Source: Paremcibacter congregatus (GTDB lineage Bacteria; Pseudomonadota; Alphaproteobacteria; Sphingomonadales; Emcibacteraceae). Taken from it: 64,000 nucleotides of DNA. Shown here one piece after another: positions 16,365 through 24,808 of this stretch. The notes under the pieces are model-generated. The model made no database searches. It was not told where the DNA came from and worked only from the letters and a program-made list of their open reading frames with translations. The stretch lies in NCBI RefSeq assembly GCF_006385135.1, contig NZ_CP041025.1, positions 1,395,501 to 1,459,500 on the forward strand, written 5' to 3'. The position numbers and the translations under genes are program-made. The stretch's first letter is position 1; each line of letters opens with the position of its first letter.

Positions 16365-17081
16365 ATGATTTTTTCTAGGGTTCAGGATTTCATATCAGAC
16401 GCCATGTATGAAACGAATGTTGAAGCTTTAAAAAGTACACTTTCTAAATATATTAATCCTCTTGGTTTTGATATGCACACCTGCGTGTCAATTGTCGACT
16501 TGACCAACCCGCCTCCTTCCGCCCTGCTTATTCTGGATTTCCCAACGCCTTGGGTTGAACGCTATATTGAGCAAAATTATATCGAGAAAGATGTGATTTT
16601 CCGTAAAGCTGTACGCGATATGCAGGCTTTCAAATGGCAGGATGTATCTTATGATGATAGCATGTCCCACCAGATATTCGATGAAGCCAGTGAATTCGGT
16701 ATTAAAAACGGTGTTACCGTACCGATCAACATGCCGGGATATTATCCGGCGACGGTCAATATCATTGGGGAGAATTGCGATGTTTCTGACGAAGACTATC
16801 ATGCGATACATCTGATATCGGTGTATTATTACAATGCGATCATTCGTATCCAGAAAAGTAAATATGCTGATGATTTTCAGGAAATGGACCTCGCCCCGAG
16901 GGAAAAGGAATGTCTGCACTGGGTGGCCCAGGGCAAAAGCGATACGGATATCGGGGATATCCTGTTTTTAAGCCCGCATACGGTGCACTCTTATGTGGAA
17001 AGCGCCAAACGCAAACTGCACGTCAGCACCCGGACACAGGCCGCTGTACGGGCCGTTTTTTGCGGACTTATCGTTCCGTAA
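16365..17081 (+). CDS. LuxR-family quorum-sensing transcription regulator
   Basis: A 238-residue protein. ATG 16365 follows GGAAAG; a GTG 12 bases upstream is possible but has a poor site. Residues 1-165 form an autoinducer-binding domain with W63, Y67, D76, W91 and G116 at the conserved positions, although the usual D-P pair is D-V here. Residues 178-235 are a LuxR helix-turn-helix (APREKECLHWVAQGKSDTDIGDILFLSPHTVHSYVESAKRKL, given here in part as the signature). It presumably binds an acyl-homoserine lactone made by the LuxI enzyme 2 kb downstream and activates or represses promoters in the cytoplasm. The antiporter gene between them is on the opposite strand. The integrated element ends only 290 bp upstream. 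Confidence 0.9.
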   Translation: MIFSRVQDFISDAMYETNVEALKSTLSKYINPLGFDMHTCVSIVDLTNPPPSALLILDFPTPWVERYIEQNYIEKDVIFRKAVRDMQAFKWQDVSYDDSMSHQIFDEASEFGIKNGVTVPINMPGYYPATVNIIGENCDVSDEDYHAIHLISVYYYNAIIRIQKSKYADDFQEMDLAPREKECLHWVAQGKSDTDIGDILFLSPHTVHSYVESAKRKLHVSTRTQAAVRAVFCGLIVP

Positions 17082-17087
17082 TCGGGC

Positions 17088-18677
17088 TTAGCGGCTTTCC
17101 AGTGATTCATGCCCCGTTTCCAGAAGATGGATCGTTTCATCAGCAAAACCTGTCCCTGCCTTCTGGTAAAAGTTAAACACCACGTCGATACCGGCAGCAA
17201 TAAGATCTTCCTTGTCATCTTCATACCGTGCGGTTGCCGCAGTTTTGCCGCGATACCCCATTTGGTTTAGCTGTGTTACAACTTCCAGAATATCCAAAGG
17301 ACTGGGAATGGCCAGCATAATCAGTTTAACCGGCTCAAGGTTAACCTGTTCCCAGAAATCTGGGTCTTCCGCATCGGCAGCGATAACGTTGCGGCCTTCC
17401 TGGCAATGGCGATCGACTCGCGCCCTGTCAGTTTCAACGCCACAGACATCTTTGTGCAGGTTATCGGTCAGGGAATCATACGCTCCTGTACCGACACGTC
17501 CCATTCCGATTACCAGAATATTAGCGTTTTCCGGGGTGGAAAGGCGGTCTTCAATCAACCGTTGAGGGCGTTCAAAGTTCTTTAGGAAATCCCGCCACCG
17601 TGAATATAGACTGTGGGCATAGGCATTTAGAATGCTGGAAAATACGAAAGAAAAGGCAACGGTTAATGCCATAATGACGAGCCATTCCTTCTGAAGAATG
17701 CTGGCGGAAACCGCGGCGGAACAGACGATCAAGCCAAATTCGCTGTAATTGGCCAGACTTAAGGCAGTGAGGAAGGCACTGCGGCTGCGGAGTTTAAGCC
17801 GCGTAAGCCACAGGAAGAACATGATGGCTTTTATCGGTAATGCAATGGCCATGATCAAGGCGACACTGATCATGTCCAGGGTCGGCAGGGCGGTAAAACC
17901 AATAGACAGGAAGAAGCCAATCAGAAACAGGTCCTTGAAATTCATCAAGGATTTGGATAGTTCGGTAGCCTTGGAGTCACCGCTGAGCAGGACGGCGATC
18001 ACAAGGGCGCCTAAATGTGCTTTCAGGCCAACGAGCTCAAAAAGTTCACCCCCGCTAAATGCGAGGAAAAAACCGGCGAGGGGCAGGAGTTCTCCATGGC
18101 CGCAACGTTGTAATAACTGAGTGAGAAAAGGCCTGAGTAAAGGCAGGGCCAATAAGGCCAGGGCCCAAATGGTCGGCGATTTATCGGCAGTCAGGGTAAC
18201 GAACAGGACAGCCGCAATATCCTGTATAATCAGGATGCCGATTGCGATTTGACCATGGCGGGAGCGCATCTCGCTGCGTTCTTCCAGTATTTTAATTGCA
18301 CATACCGTACTGCTGAAGCTGACCGCAAGGCCTATAAGGGCGGCAGCGGACCATTGCAGGCCACTGAAATGAAGCAGCCCCAGAGAGCCGAAAATCATGC
18401 AATTCAATGTTGTGATAATCACGATGGCGCCCATGTGTCCTGTGGCCCCGGCCCAGATTTCCATCTTAAACAGACTTTTCACATTAAGTTTTAGGCCGAT
18501 GGTGAACAGAAGAAGCGTTACTCCAAGGTCGGAGAGTACTTCAAGAGAAGCCTCCGGGGTAACACCCAAAGCGTGCAACCCAAAGCCTGCGGCCAGATAG
18601 CCTACCAGCGGAGGCAAATTTACTTGTTTTGCCAGGAACCCGCAGGTAAAGGCCACAGAAAACCATATATAATCCAT
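17088..18677 (-). CDS. CPA2-family monovalent cation:proton antiporter (KefB/YbaL type)
   Basis: A 529-residue protein. Residues 1-375 contain about 12 membrane helices of the Na+/H+ exchanger fold, with GYLAAGFGLHALG early and LGAFLAG-like LGALVIAVLLSGDSKATEL in the middle. Residues 395-510 are a TrkA-N/RCK domain with NILVIGMGRVGTGAYDSL and ADAEDPDFWEQVNL, for nucleotide-dependent control. KefC-like proteins exchange K+ for H+ at the inner membrane. It is convergent with luxR (7 bp between stops) and divergent from luxI. Its place between luxR and luxI may be coincidental. A TrkH K+ transporter is encoded elsewhere in the window. No KefF/KefG-type partner is adjacent. Confidence 0.9.
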   Translation of the reverse strand: MDYIWFSVAFTCGFLAKQVNLPPLVGYLAAGFGLHALGVTPEASLEVLSDLGVTLLLFTIGLKLNVKSLFKMEIWAGATGHMGAIVIITTLNCMIFGSLGLLHFSGLQWSAAALIGLAVSFSSTVCAIKILEERSEMRSRHGQIAIGILIIQDIAAVLFVTLTADKSPTIWALALLALPLLRPFLTQLLQRCGHGELLPLAGFFLAFSGGELFELVGLKAHLGALVIAVLLSGDSKATELSKSLMNFKDLFLIGFFLSIGFTALPTLDMISVALIMAIALPIKAIMFFLWLTRLKLRSRSAFLTALSLANYSEFGLIVCSAAVSASILQKEWLVIMALTVAFSFVFSSILNAYAHSLYSRWRDFLKNFERPQRLIEDRLSTPENANILVIGMGRVGTGAYDSLTDNLHKDVCGVETDRARVDRHCQEGRNVIAADAEDPDFWEQVNLEPVKLIMLAIPSPLDILEVVTQLNQMGYRGKTAATARYEDDKEDLIAAGIDVVFNFYQKAGTGFADETIHLLETGHESLESR

Positions 18678-18981
18678 ATATGTACCCTTTACCCTTATGA
18701 AGATTTATTATGCCCGAAATCTATTGTGTCTGAACCTGTGTTATAAACCAAGGCCGCCTTTTATAAAAATAAAATAGTGTTTTTTTGTATTTTGTATGGG
18801 GTGATTACCCCCGGGGGAAAACTCATCACGATCTGGGAATGAGGCAAGAGGGGGGTGTTAAAAACAGAACTTTATGGCGGTCGGCGGTTAAATTCCGGTG
18901 CAATTTTGATATATTTTAGGGATGCTTAAAGTAGTAAAGCGGCTGAATTTTTACTATACAAATACAAAAGGTAGTGTCAAC
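18678..18981. other. Divergent promoter region of antiporter and luxI
   Basis: No ORF. It contains a 10-bp GC palindrome, CCCCCGGGGG (18808-18817), followed by AAAA, and A/T-rich flanks expected of promoters on both sides. Confidence 0.4.
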
Positions 18982-18997
18982 CCCTCTGAATAGAGGG
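18982..18997. promoter_or_regulatory. Dyad upstream of luxI, candidate lux-box-like operator
   Basis: CCCTCT-GAAT-AGAGGG is a perfect 6+6 dyad, 58 bp before the luxI start. Position and symmetry suit LuxR binding, but it does not match the classical 20-bp lux box closely. Confidence 0.45.
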
Positions 18998-19025
18998 ATT
19001 TCTCTGCTTCTTCAATACCCGTAGA

Positions 19026-19049
19026 CTTCTCTTATAAATAGAGGAGAAG
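19026..19049 (+). promoter_or_regulatory. Hairpin covering the luxI ribosome-binding site
   Basis: CTTCTC (19026-19031) pairs with GAGAAG (19044-19049), extended by a wobble and an A-T pair, leaving an 8-nt loop. The Shine-Dalgarno AGGAG lies in the 3' arm, 8 bp before the ATG. In RNA this would hide the ribosome site; temperature- or factor-dependent opening is inference. Confidence 0.5.
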
Positions 19050-19054
19050 TTCAA

Positions 19055-19687
19055 ATGGCGCATCTCGTTACTAAAACCAATATTCATCATTATGAAAAAC
19101 AAATGGACCAAATGTTTCGACTTCGGCATCAGGTATTTGTCGATGAGATGGGATGGGACCTCCCTATGGCGAGAGCCGGGAGAGAGGTTGACCAATATGA
19201 CACGGAAGATACGGTCTATATTCTTTCTCTTAATCAAAATCTTGATGTTGTGGGATCGATGCGGTTGTTGCCCACCACATCGGCTCACTTGATGTCAGAC
19301 CTCTTCTCTAATTTACTGGATATCGAAGAACCGGTTGGCCCTACGATTTGGGAAAGTTCCCGGACATGCGTGACGCTTGATATAGGACAACGTGGGAAGA
19401 TCAACCTTGTTCTGAGTGATGTTTTTATCGGCATGACGGAAGCCGCAATGCTGTTGGGGATTGAGAAGGTTTCTTTTGTGGCCAATATGCAGATTTATCC
19501 GTCCATTCTGCAAGGAGGCTGGAGCGTGCACCCGCTCGGTTTACCGAAACGGGACCAATTTGGTGAAGAACTGGTGGCGGCCTATGTCTCCATTAACCAG
19601 GCGGCATTGCATAATGTTCGTCAGAACCGGGGCATTTTATACCCCACTTTAAATTACACAAACCCACACTTGCAGGAGGTTGCATAA
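19055..19687 (+). CDS. Acyl-homoserine-lactone synthase (LuxI family)
   Basis: A 210-residue autoinducer synthase that makes an N-acyl-homoserine lactone from S-adenosylmethionine and an acyl carrier (acyl-ACP or acyl-CoA) in the cytoplasm. The conserved set is present: R24, F28, W34, E44, D46, D49, R70, E100 and R103 (WESSRTCV). The stretch FRLRHQVFVDEMGWDLP is diagnostic. Acyl chain length cannot be read from sequence. The stop overlaps the next ATG (TAATG), so the 66-residue downstream ORF is translationally coupled. The probable receptor is the LuxR protein at 16365. A dyad and an RBS-covering hairpin upstream suggest control at two levels. Confidence 0.93.
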   Translation: MAHLVTKTNIHHYEKQMDQMFRLRHQVFVDEMGWDLPMARAGREVDQYDTEDTVYILSLNQNLDVVGSMRLLPTTSAHLMSDLFSNLLDIEEPVGPTIWESSRTCVTLDIGQRGKINLVLSDVFIGMTEAAMLLGIEKVSFVANMQIYPSILQGGWSVHPLGLPKRDQFGEELVAAYVSINQAALHNVRQNRGILYPTLNYTNPHLQEVA

Positions 19688-19887
19688 TGGATGACCCCAA
19701 CACAAAAGTCCCGGATCTGGGTGTATTACTGGCAGAAATAGGATACGCCCTGGCGGATCTGGATCCCAACTCACGTCTCTTGCTCGTTGAAATGTTTTTG
19801 AGTGATATCAGTGAAGCAAAAGAGCAGTTCGATATCGACCTAATCAATATGTCTTTGGGCGAACGCCGTTCTGCCTGGCTAAACTAA
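19687..19887 (+). CDS. Small protein coupled to luxI
   Basis: A 66-residue protein whose ATG overlaps the luxI stop by one base (TAATG), with AGGAGG within the luxI end as ribosome site. It is predicted all-helical and acidic (GVLLAEIGYALADLDPNSRLLLVEMFLSD), with no Cys and no membrane segment. I do not recognise the family. The tight coupling suggests a role in the same process, for example modulating the synthase or the receptor, but there is no direct evidence. Confidence 0.7.
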   Translation: MDDPNTKVPDLGVLLAEIGYALADLDPNSRLLLVEMFLSDISEAKEQFDIDLINMSLGERRSAWLN

Positions 19888-19938
19888 GGATAAGTGAATT
19901 TTTATCTGAGTAGAGTTTGTTGTGTAAGGAGTAAAAAT

Positions 19939-20022
19939 ATGACTTTAATTAATCAGGAGACGCTGGTGGTGCTAAGCGTGTTCTTATTCCTGTGCTATAT
20001 CGTCTTTCGCCGGATTATGTGA
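19939..20022 (+). CDS. 27-aa single-span membrane peptide
   Basis: ATG at 19939 follows AAGGAG at 7-bp spacing, close to optimal. It encodes 27 residues: a short polar N-terminus (MTLINQE), a hydrophobic helix (TLVVLSVFLFLCYIVF), then basic RRIM and TGA. A clear terminator follows at 20085. The quality of the ribosome site and the single transmembrane pattern make a real small membrane protein likely. It is 51 bp after the 66-residue ORF, so it may be the last gene of the luxI operon. Function unknown. Confidence 0.6.
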   Translation: MTLINQETLVVLSVFLFLCYIVFRRIM

Positions 20023-20084
20023 AGCACATGAAGCAGTATGGGGAGCCGCCGTTGCGATAATTTAGGGTGTGGGGATATTTAAGG

Positions 20085-20113
20085 CGGGCCGTCCTTTGGG
20101 GCGGACCGTTTTT
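20085..20113 (+). terminator. Terminator after the luxI operon
   Basis: CGG-G-CCGTCC pairs with GGGCGG-A-CCG around TTTG (nine pairs, one G/A mismatch), followed by TTTTTG. Confidence 0.75.
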
Positions 20114-20228
20114 GTTGTTTGTTGCTATTTTAAAAGAATGTTATTTCGCAATATTTTATTAAGAATATTTGAATACTCTTAACGAGGTATATGGTCATAA
20201 ACCATAATGTAGTATTTCTAGGAGTATA

Positions 20229-22301
20229 ATGATGAATATGTCTTGGGCCTTTAAAGTGCTGAGCAATCTGAAAATTGGTCAACGGATTGCCATTCTGTCT
20301 GTGATTGCCTTGGCAGGCACAGTAACAATCGCGGGGTCGGCCTTCATCAGTTTCCAATTGGTGAAGAAGGCGGAATTGACATATGCCCAAGGCACCGATT
20401 TGAAGGTCACAACCGGCAGGATTGACAGTTTTGCACTTAATATGCGTCGGGCAGAAAAAGATTTCCTGTTACGGAAGGATGCGAAATATGTTGATAAATA
20501 TCAGAGCCATATCAGTAATATTTCCAAATCCTTAAAAGAAGCCCTGCAGTATTCCAGCGACCAAAAAACCACATCATCGATCAATAAATTGTCCAAACTG
20601 GTGGAAGCACATAGTGCCCAGTTTGCACTTGTTAGCGGTCTTTATCGGGATATTGGTTTGGTCGAGACCAAGGGGTTGGAAGGCAGAATGCGCACCAGTG
20701 TTCATGCCATTGAAACAACCCTGAATGAACAGGCCTTGAATGAAGGGCTCATGGTTAAAATGCTGATGATGCGGCGCCATGAAAAAGACTTCATCATGCG
20801 CACGGATAAGAAATATCTGTCCCGCGTGTTGGCCAGACAATCAGAATTCAAGACCATATTGGCAGGACTGAAATATTCCACAGCCGTCAAAAATGATATC
20901 ACCACGAAGCTGGACGCTTATGTTAATTCATTCCAGGCCTATGTAGAGCGTTACAGCCGGTTTGATCAGGAACTGAAGAAGCTGAGCAATATATATGCGG
21001 AGATGGAACCGCATTTTGAGTTTATCAGCGCCAATGCGGACGAGATACTGGCTCAGGCCTCACAGGAAATGAAGGATGTGAGGGCGTCTGCGATTTCCTG
21101 GGTTGCGGTTATATCAGCAATAATCCTGCCTTTTGTTGCCATATCTTCATGGGTATTGGCGCGGAGCATTACGGTACCTTTGCATTCTTTACAGTCTTCT
21201 GTGAACAAGATTTCCGAAGGTCAATATGACGAAGATGTTCCAGGTCAGGATGCCAAAGATGAACTGGGGATGATCTCGGGGGCACTTGATACATTACGAA
21301 TTAGCGCTCGTGAACGCATCCGTTTGGAAAAAGCAGCAGCGGAGCAGACGGAAATTCAGGCGAGATTGGAAGCGGAAAAACTGAAATCGGAAAATGAACT
21401 GGCACAGGCAGAAAAGAGAAAGGTTGAAGAAGAAGCACAGAAAAAAGAAAAACGCACTCAGTTAATGCAGGCGAAGATTTCTGATTTTAATACAACGGTC
21501 AGTGAAGCTTTGCAGTCTTTGCGGGCTGCTTCTGAGCAGATGGATGAGACTTCCGGCCAATTGGTTACGGTCTCAAATTCCGTTGATGAACAGGCCGGGG
21601 TTGTGGCGGAAGAAACCAGAAACACAAACGAGAATGTTCAGACGGTTGCCTCTGCAATGGAAGAGTTCAGCTCTTCGATTCAGGAGATTTCCTCTCAGGT
21701 CAATACAGCCAGCCGATTATCGGAAGACGCCATAAGTACACTTAAAATCGGTGGGGAGGCCGTTGGAAACCTTACCACGAGTTCAAAACGTATTGGCGAA
21801 GTGGTGAAACTGATCAGTGATATCGCCAACCAGACAAACCTGCTGGCGTTGAATGCCACAATTGAATCAGCCCGGGCCGGAGAGGCGGGTAAGGGTTTTG
21901 CGGTGGTGGCGGGAGAAGTGAAAAATCTTGCCAGTGAAACTGAAAATGCAACAGGAGAAATTGGCACCCAGATTGCTGAAATGCAGTCGGCGACCGAATC
22001 TGCTGTTTCAGCGATCCATAATATTGGTGAAGTGGTGGAGAAACTCAATCAGTCCATGATGACCATTGCATCGGCAATTGAAGAGCAGAATAGTGCCACT
22101 CAGGAAATCAATCGATCGGTAAATTATGCCGCCCAAGGCACTCAGAAGGTTGCTCAACAAATTGGTAATGTCTCCATTGCCGCCAAGGAAACCCAAGGCT
22201 TTGCCAACAATGTGCAAAGCGTTTCCGGGGTATTGGATCAAACATCAACCAATATAAAATTGAATGTAGAAACATTTCTTGAGGATATTGTGAAGATTTA
22301 A
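20229..22301 (+). CDS. Methyl-accepting chemotaxis protein with helical bimodular-type sensor
   Basis: A 690-residue chemoreceptor in the inner membrane. TM1 is at about 19-42. The periplasmic sensor (about 43-288) is helical and has two similar [19 protein letters not shown] and [20 protein letters not shown] segments, as in helical bimodular (HBM) domains that bind small organic acids. TM2 is at about 290-313 and HAMP follows (about 314-370). A long coiled coil leads to the signalling tip around residue 532 ([30 protein letters not shown]). No C-terminal CheR-binding pentapeptide is seen. It signals through CheW/CheA, not encoded in this window. AGGAG precedes the ATG by 5 bases. Confidence 0.93.
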   Translation: MMNMSWAFKVLSNLKIGQRIAILSVIALAGTVTIAGSAFISFQLVKKAELTYAQGTDLKVTTGRIDSFALNMRRAEKDFLLRKDAKYVDKYQSHISNISKSLKEALQYSSDQKTTSSINKLSKLVEAHSAQFALVSGLYRDIGLVETKGLEGRMRTSVHAIETTLNEQALNEGLMVKMLMMRRHEKDFIMRTDKKYLSRVLARQSEFKTILAGLKYSTAVKNDITTKLDAYVNSFQAYVERYSRFDQELKKLSNIYAEMEPHFEFISANADEILAQASQEMKDVRASAISWVAVISAIILPFVAISSWVLARSITVPLHSLQSSVNKISEGQYDEDVPGQDAKDELGMISGALDTLRISARERIRLEKAAAEQTEIQARLEAEKLKSENELAQAEKRKVEEEAQKKEKRTQLMQAKISDFNTTVSEALQSLRAASEQMDETSGQLVTVSNSVDEQAGVVAEETRNTNENVQTVASAMEEFSSSIQEISSQVNTASRLSEDAISTLKIGGEAVGNLTTSSKRIGEVVKLISDIANQTNLLALNATIESARAGEAGKGFAVVAGEVKNLASETENATGEIGTQIAEMQSATESAVSAIHNIGEVVEKLNQSMMTIASAIEEQNSATQEINRSVNYAAQGTQKVAQQIGNVSIAAKETQGFANNVQSVSGVLDQTSTNIKLNVETFLEDIVKI

Positions 22302-22340
22302 CGCATGAGGGCGGGGGAAACCTTTTCTCAGAGCATTATT

Positions 22341-22374
22341 AAAAGCGCCCTCATAAACTGAGAGGCGCTTTTTT
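22341..22374 (+). terminator. Terminator after the chemoreceptor gene
   Basis: AAAAGCGCC pairs with GGCGCTTTT, with an inner CTCA/TGAG stem, followed by TT. Confidence 0.9.
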
Positions 22375-22581
22375 CATCTTTGTGGTTGGGGAAGACAAGT
22401 CTCATAATTTGACCATATGGTAAAATAAGTTGATTTCCTGAATTTTTTAGGGAATGATGCCCTGTCTTTGCCGAACTGTTACAAATGATAAGAAACTCTG
22501 CGACACGCCAGACGGAGAAGACGCTCAAGGTATGAAATCATAATACCGTAGGGAAACGCTTTAAAAACTTAGGAGGACTCC

Positions 22582-24741
22582 ATGAATTTCAAGATGCATT
22601 TATTAGGTTGTGCCGCACTTTCCGTTCTGACCGGTGGGCTTTCCGCCCAGGCGCAGGATACAGCCGAAGCGGGTGATGTGGCAATTTTCGAAGAAATAGT
22701 TGTGACGGCCCGGAAAACAGCGGAAAGTTTACAGGACACGCCGATTGCCCTCTCTGCCTTTACGGAGAGCGCCATTGAAACTCGTGGCATAAACGAGCTG
22801 GGTAATATCGGTAAAATCATACCGAACCTCTTCTTTGGTGGTATCGGGGCCGGTAGCGCCAATGTGGCGACAGTTGCCATTCGGGGAATCGGGCAGGTGG
22901 ATCATTTGATCACCACTGATCCTGCTGTGGGCATTTATATTGACGGGGTTTATCTGGGCCGGACCATTGGTGCTAATCTTGACATCATTAATGTGGAGCG
23001 CATTGAAGTTGCACGCGGTCCTCAGGGAACCTTGTTTGGCCGTAATACGCTGGGCGGCGCGGTTAATGTGATCACCAAGAAACCAACCGGTGAAGACACC
23101 GTGCGTGTCGATGTGAAGGCGGGCACCCGTGATCGCGCCGATGCGGCCTTTTATGCGGATATGGGGATCAGCGATACCCTGTCCATGTCACTGAGCGGCG
23201 GGATCGTTACCCGCGGCGGCGTGGGTGAGGCTCTATTGGAAAATGCGCCGAAATCTGAAATCGGCGAGGAATTTTCGGTCAATGGCCGCCTGGCGATGAA
23301 CTGGCAGCCGACAGATAGCGCGAATTTTCTGCTGACCGTCGACCGGTCGGCGGATCGTGGCGGGGCAAGCCCACGGATCGCGTTGTTCGGTGGCGTACCG
23401 CTTGCCGGTGGGCCGGTTAATCCGGATAACGACAGCCATTCAACGGACGGGTTGGAGCAAACCACCAATGACTCCTTTGGTGTCGCGCTGACCTCAACCT
23501 GGGAAGTGTCCGATAGCATGACCGTGAAATCAATCACCTCCTATCGTAAGCAGGACTATGTGGCCGGCGGTGATGATGACGGGGTTGCCGCGGAATATTT
23601 CAGCTTTCCGGAAACCGGAAACTCAAAACAATTCTCTCAGGAATTACAAATACAGGGATCCGAAGATTGGGGCAATTGGGTCACCGGTCTGTTCTATTTC
23701 TATGAAGACGGCGGCATCGAACAAAATGAAACTTATTTTGCCGGTTACCAGGGCTTCCAGTTTTTGGATCAGACCACCAACAGTTACGCGGCCTTTGCCC
23801 ATGTGGATTATCATGTGACCGATCGCCTGTCTCTGGGTGGGGGACTGCGCTATAGTGAAGACAAGAAAGACGCCAGTTCCTTCCTCAATACCGTGGCTGA
23901 ACGCCAGGATCGCAACGAAAAATGGGATGCGCTCACCTGGAATGTATCCGCAAACTATAAAGCGTCAGACGATATCTCGCTTTACGGCTCGATCAACCGG
24001 GGTTACCAGAGTGGAGGCTATCCACCGCGGCCTTTCTCCGGCGCAGAGGCTTTCAAGGCCTATGATCCCACCTACGCCATGAATTATGAAATTGGCGCCA
24101 AAGGAACTTTCTTTGAGCGGTTGCAGGTTAATGCCACGGCCTTCTATACCAAATATACCGATTTTGTGGTCGCGAGCTCCTTTGGCGTGCCGGGCGGTTT
24201 TGTCTCCATTCTGGAAAATGCCGCCGAGGCCAATTCCAAAGGATTTGAAGTGGAAGCCACATGGGCGGTTTCCGATAACTTCAGAATTCAGTCAGCCATC
24301 GGCCATCTGGATACGGAAGTGACGTCGGTTAAAGCCAATGTGACGGGGGCGTCGGTCGGTAACCAACTGAATAATGCGCCGGACTGGACCGTGTCGATCG
24401 CGCCGGATTATACCCATAAGCTGGATAATGGTGGCAGTATCATTGCCCATGTGGAATATTCCTACCGGGGCAATGTCTTTGCCGAGGTGAATAACCATCC
24501 GCAACTGCTCAATCAGTCCCGATCTCTGGTGGACTTCATGCTGACTTATGAATCACCGACCAATGACTGGCGCCTGAGTATTTATGGCGAGAATATATTC
24601 AATAAGGTTTATGACAATGGCCGTTTGTTCGTGCCGCTCGGCTTCCCGGGCCTGGACGGGACATTCTTCGCGGATCAGACGTTGATTTTCCGCTCCACGG
24701 ACCGTAGTGAATTTGGCGTGAAATTCACCAAGGAGTTCTAA
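22582..24741 (+). CDS. TonB-dependent outer-membrane receptor
   Basis: A 719-residue receptor with a signal peptide (cleavage near AQA-QD, residues 23-25), a TonB box (EEIVVTARK), a plug domain (about 45-160: PIALSAFTESAIETRGI, IRGIGQ, the VERIEVARGPQGTLFGRNTLGGAVNVITKKP signature) and a 22-strand-type barrel ending in the C-terminal aromatic (EFGVKFTKEF). AGGAGG precedes the ATG. The family imports siderophores, B12 or, in this group of alphaproteobacteria, many oligomeric carbon sources. The gene is alone between two terminators, so its substrate is not indicated by neighbours. Confidence 0.95.
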   Translation: MNFKMHLLGCAALSVLTGGLSAQAQDTAEAGDVAIFEEIVVTARKTAESLQDTPIALSAFTESAIETRGINELGNIGKIIPNLFFGGIGAGSANVATVAIRGIGQVDHLITTDPAVGIYIDGVYLGRTIGANLDIINVERIEVARGPQGTLFGRNTLGGAVNVITKKPTGEDTVRVDVKAGTRDRADAAFYADMGISDTLSMSLSGGIVTRGGVGEALLENAPKSEIGEEFSVNGRLAMNWQPTDSANFLLTVDRSADRGGASPRIALFGGVPLAGGPVNPDNDSHSTDGLEQTTNDSFGVALTSTWEVSDSMTVKSITSYRKQDYVAGGDDDGVAAEYFSFPETGNSKQFSQELQIQGSEDWGNWVTGLFYFYEDGGIEQNETYFAGYQGFQFLDQTTNSYAAFAHVDYHVTDRLSLGGGLRYSEDKKDASSFLNTVAERQDRNEKWDALTWNVSANYKASDDISLYGSINRGYQSGGYPPRPFSGAEAFKAYDPTYAMNYEIGAKGTFFERLQVNATAFYTKYTDFVVASSFGVPGGFVSILENAAEANSKGFEVEATWAVSDNFRIQSAIGHLDTEVTSVKANVTGASVGNQLNNAPDWTVSIAPDYTHKLDNGGSIIAHVEYSYRGNVFAEVNNHPQLLNQSRSLVDFMLTYESPTNDWRLSIYGENIFNKVYDNGRLFVPLGFPGLDGTFFADQTLIFRSTDRSEFGVKFTKEF

Positions 24742-24773
24742 ATTTAAATCTCAGAAATCAATGAGGTACAAGG

Positions 24774-24804
24774 CGGGCCGTTCTTCAGAACGGCCCGTTC
24801 TTTT
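24774..24804 (+). terminator. Bidirectional terminator between convergent genes
   Basis: A perfect 10-bp stem, CGGGCCGTTC/GAACGGCCCG with loop TTCA, between the TonB receptor and the minus-strand ManC-like gene. T-rich sequence follows on the plus strand. Confidence 0.9.
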
Positions 24805-24808
24805 ATGA

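Noticed and set aside
18808-18817. CCCCCGGGGG palindrome as a luxI operator
   Set aside because: Too far from the luxI start (about 240 bp) and too simple; the dyad at 18982 is better placed.
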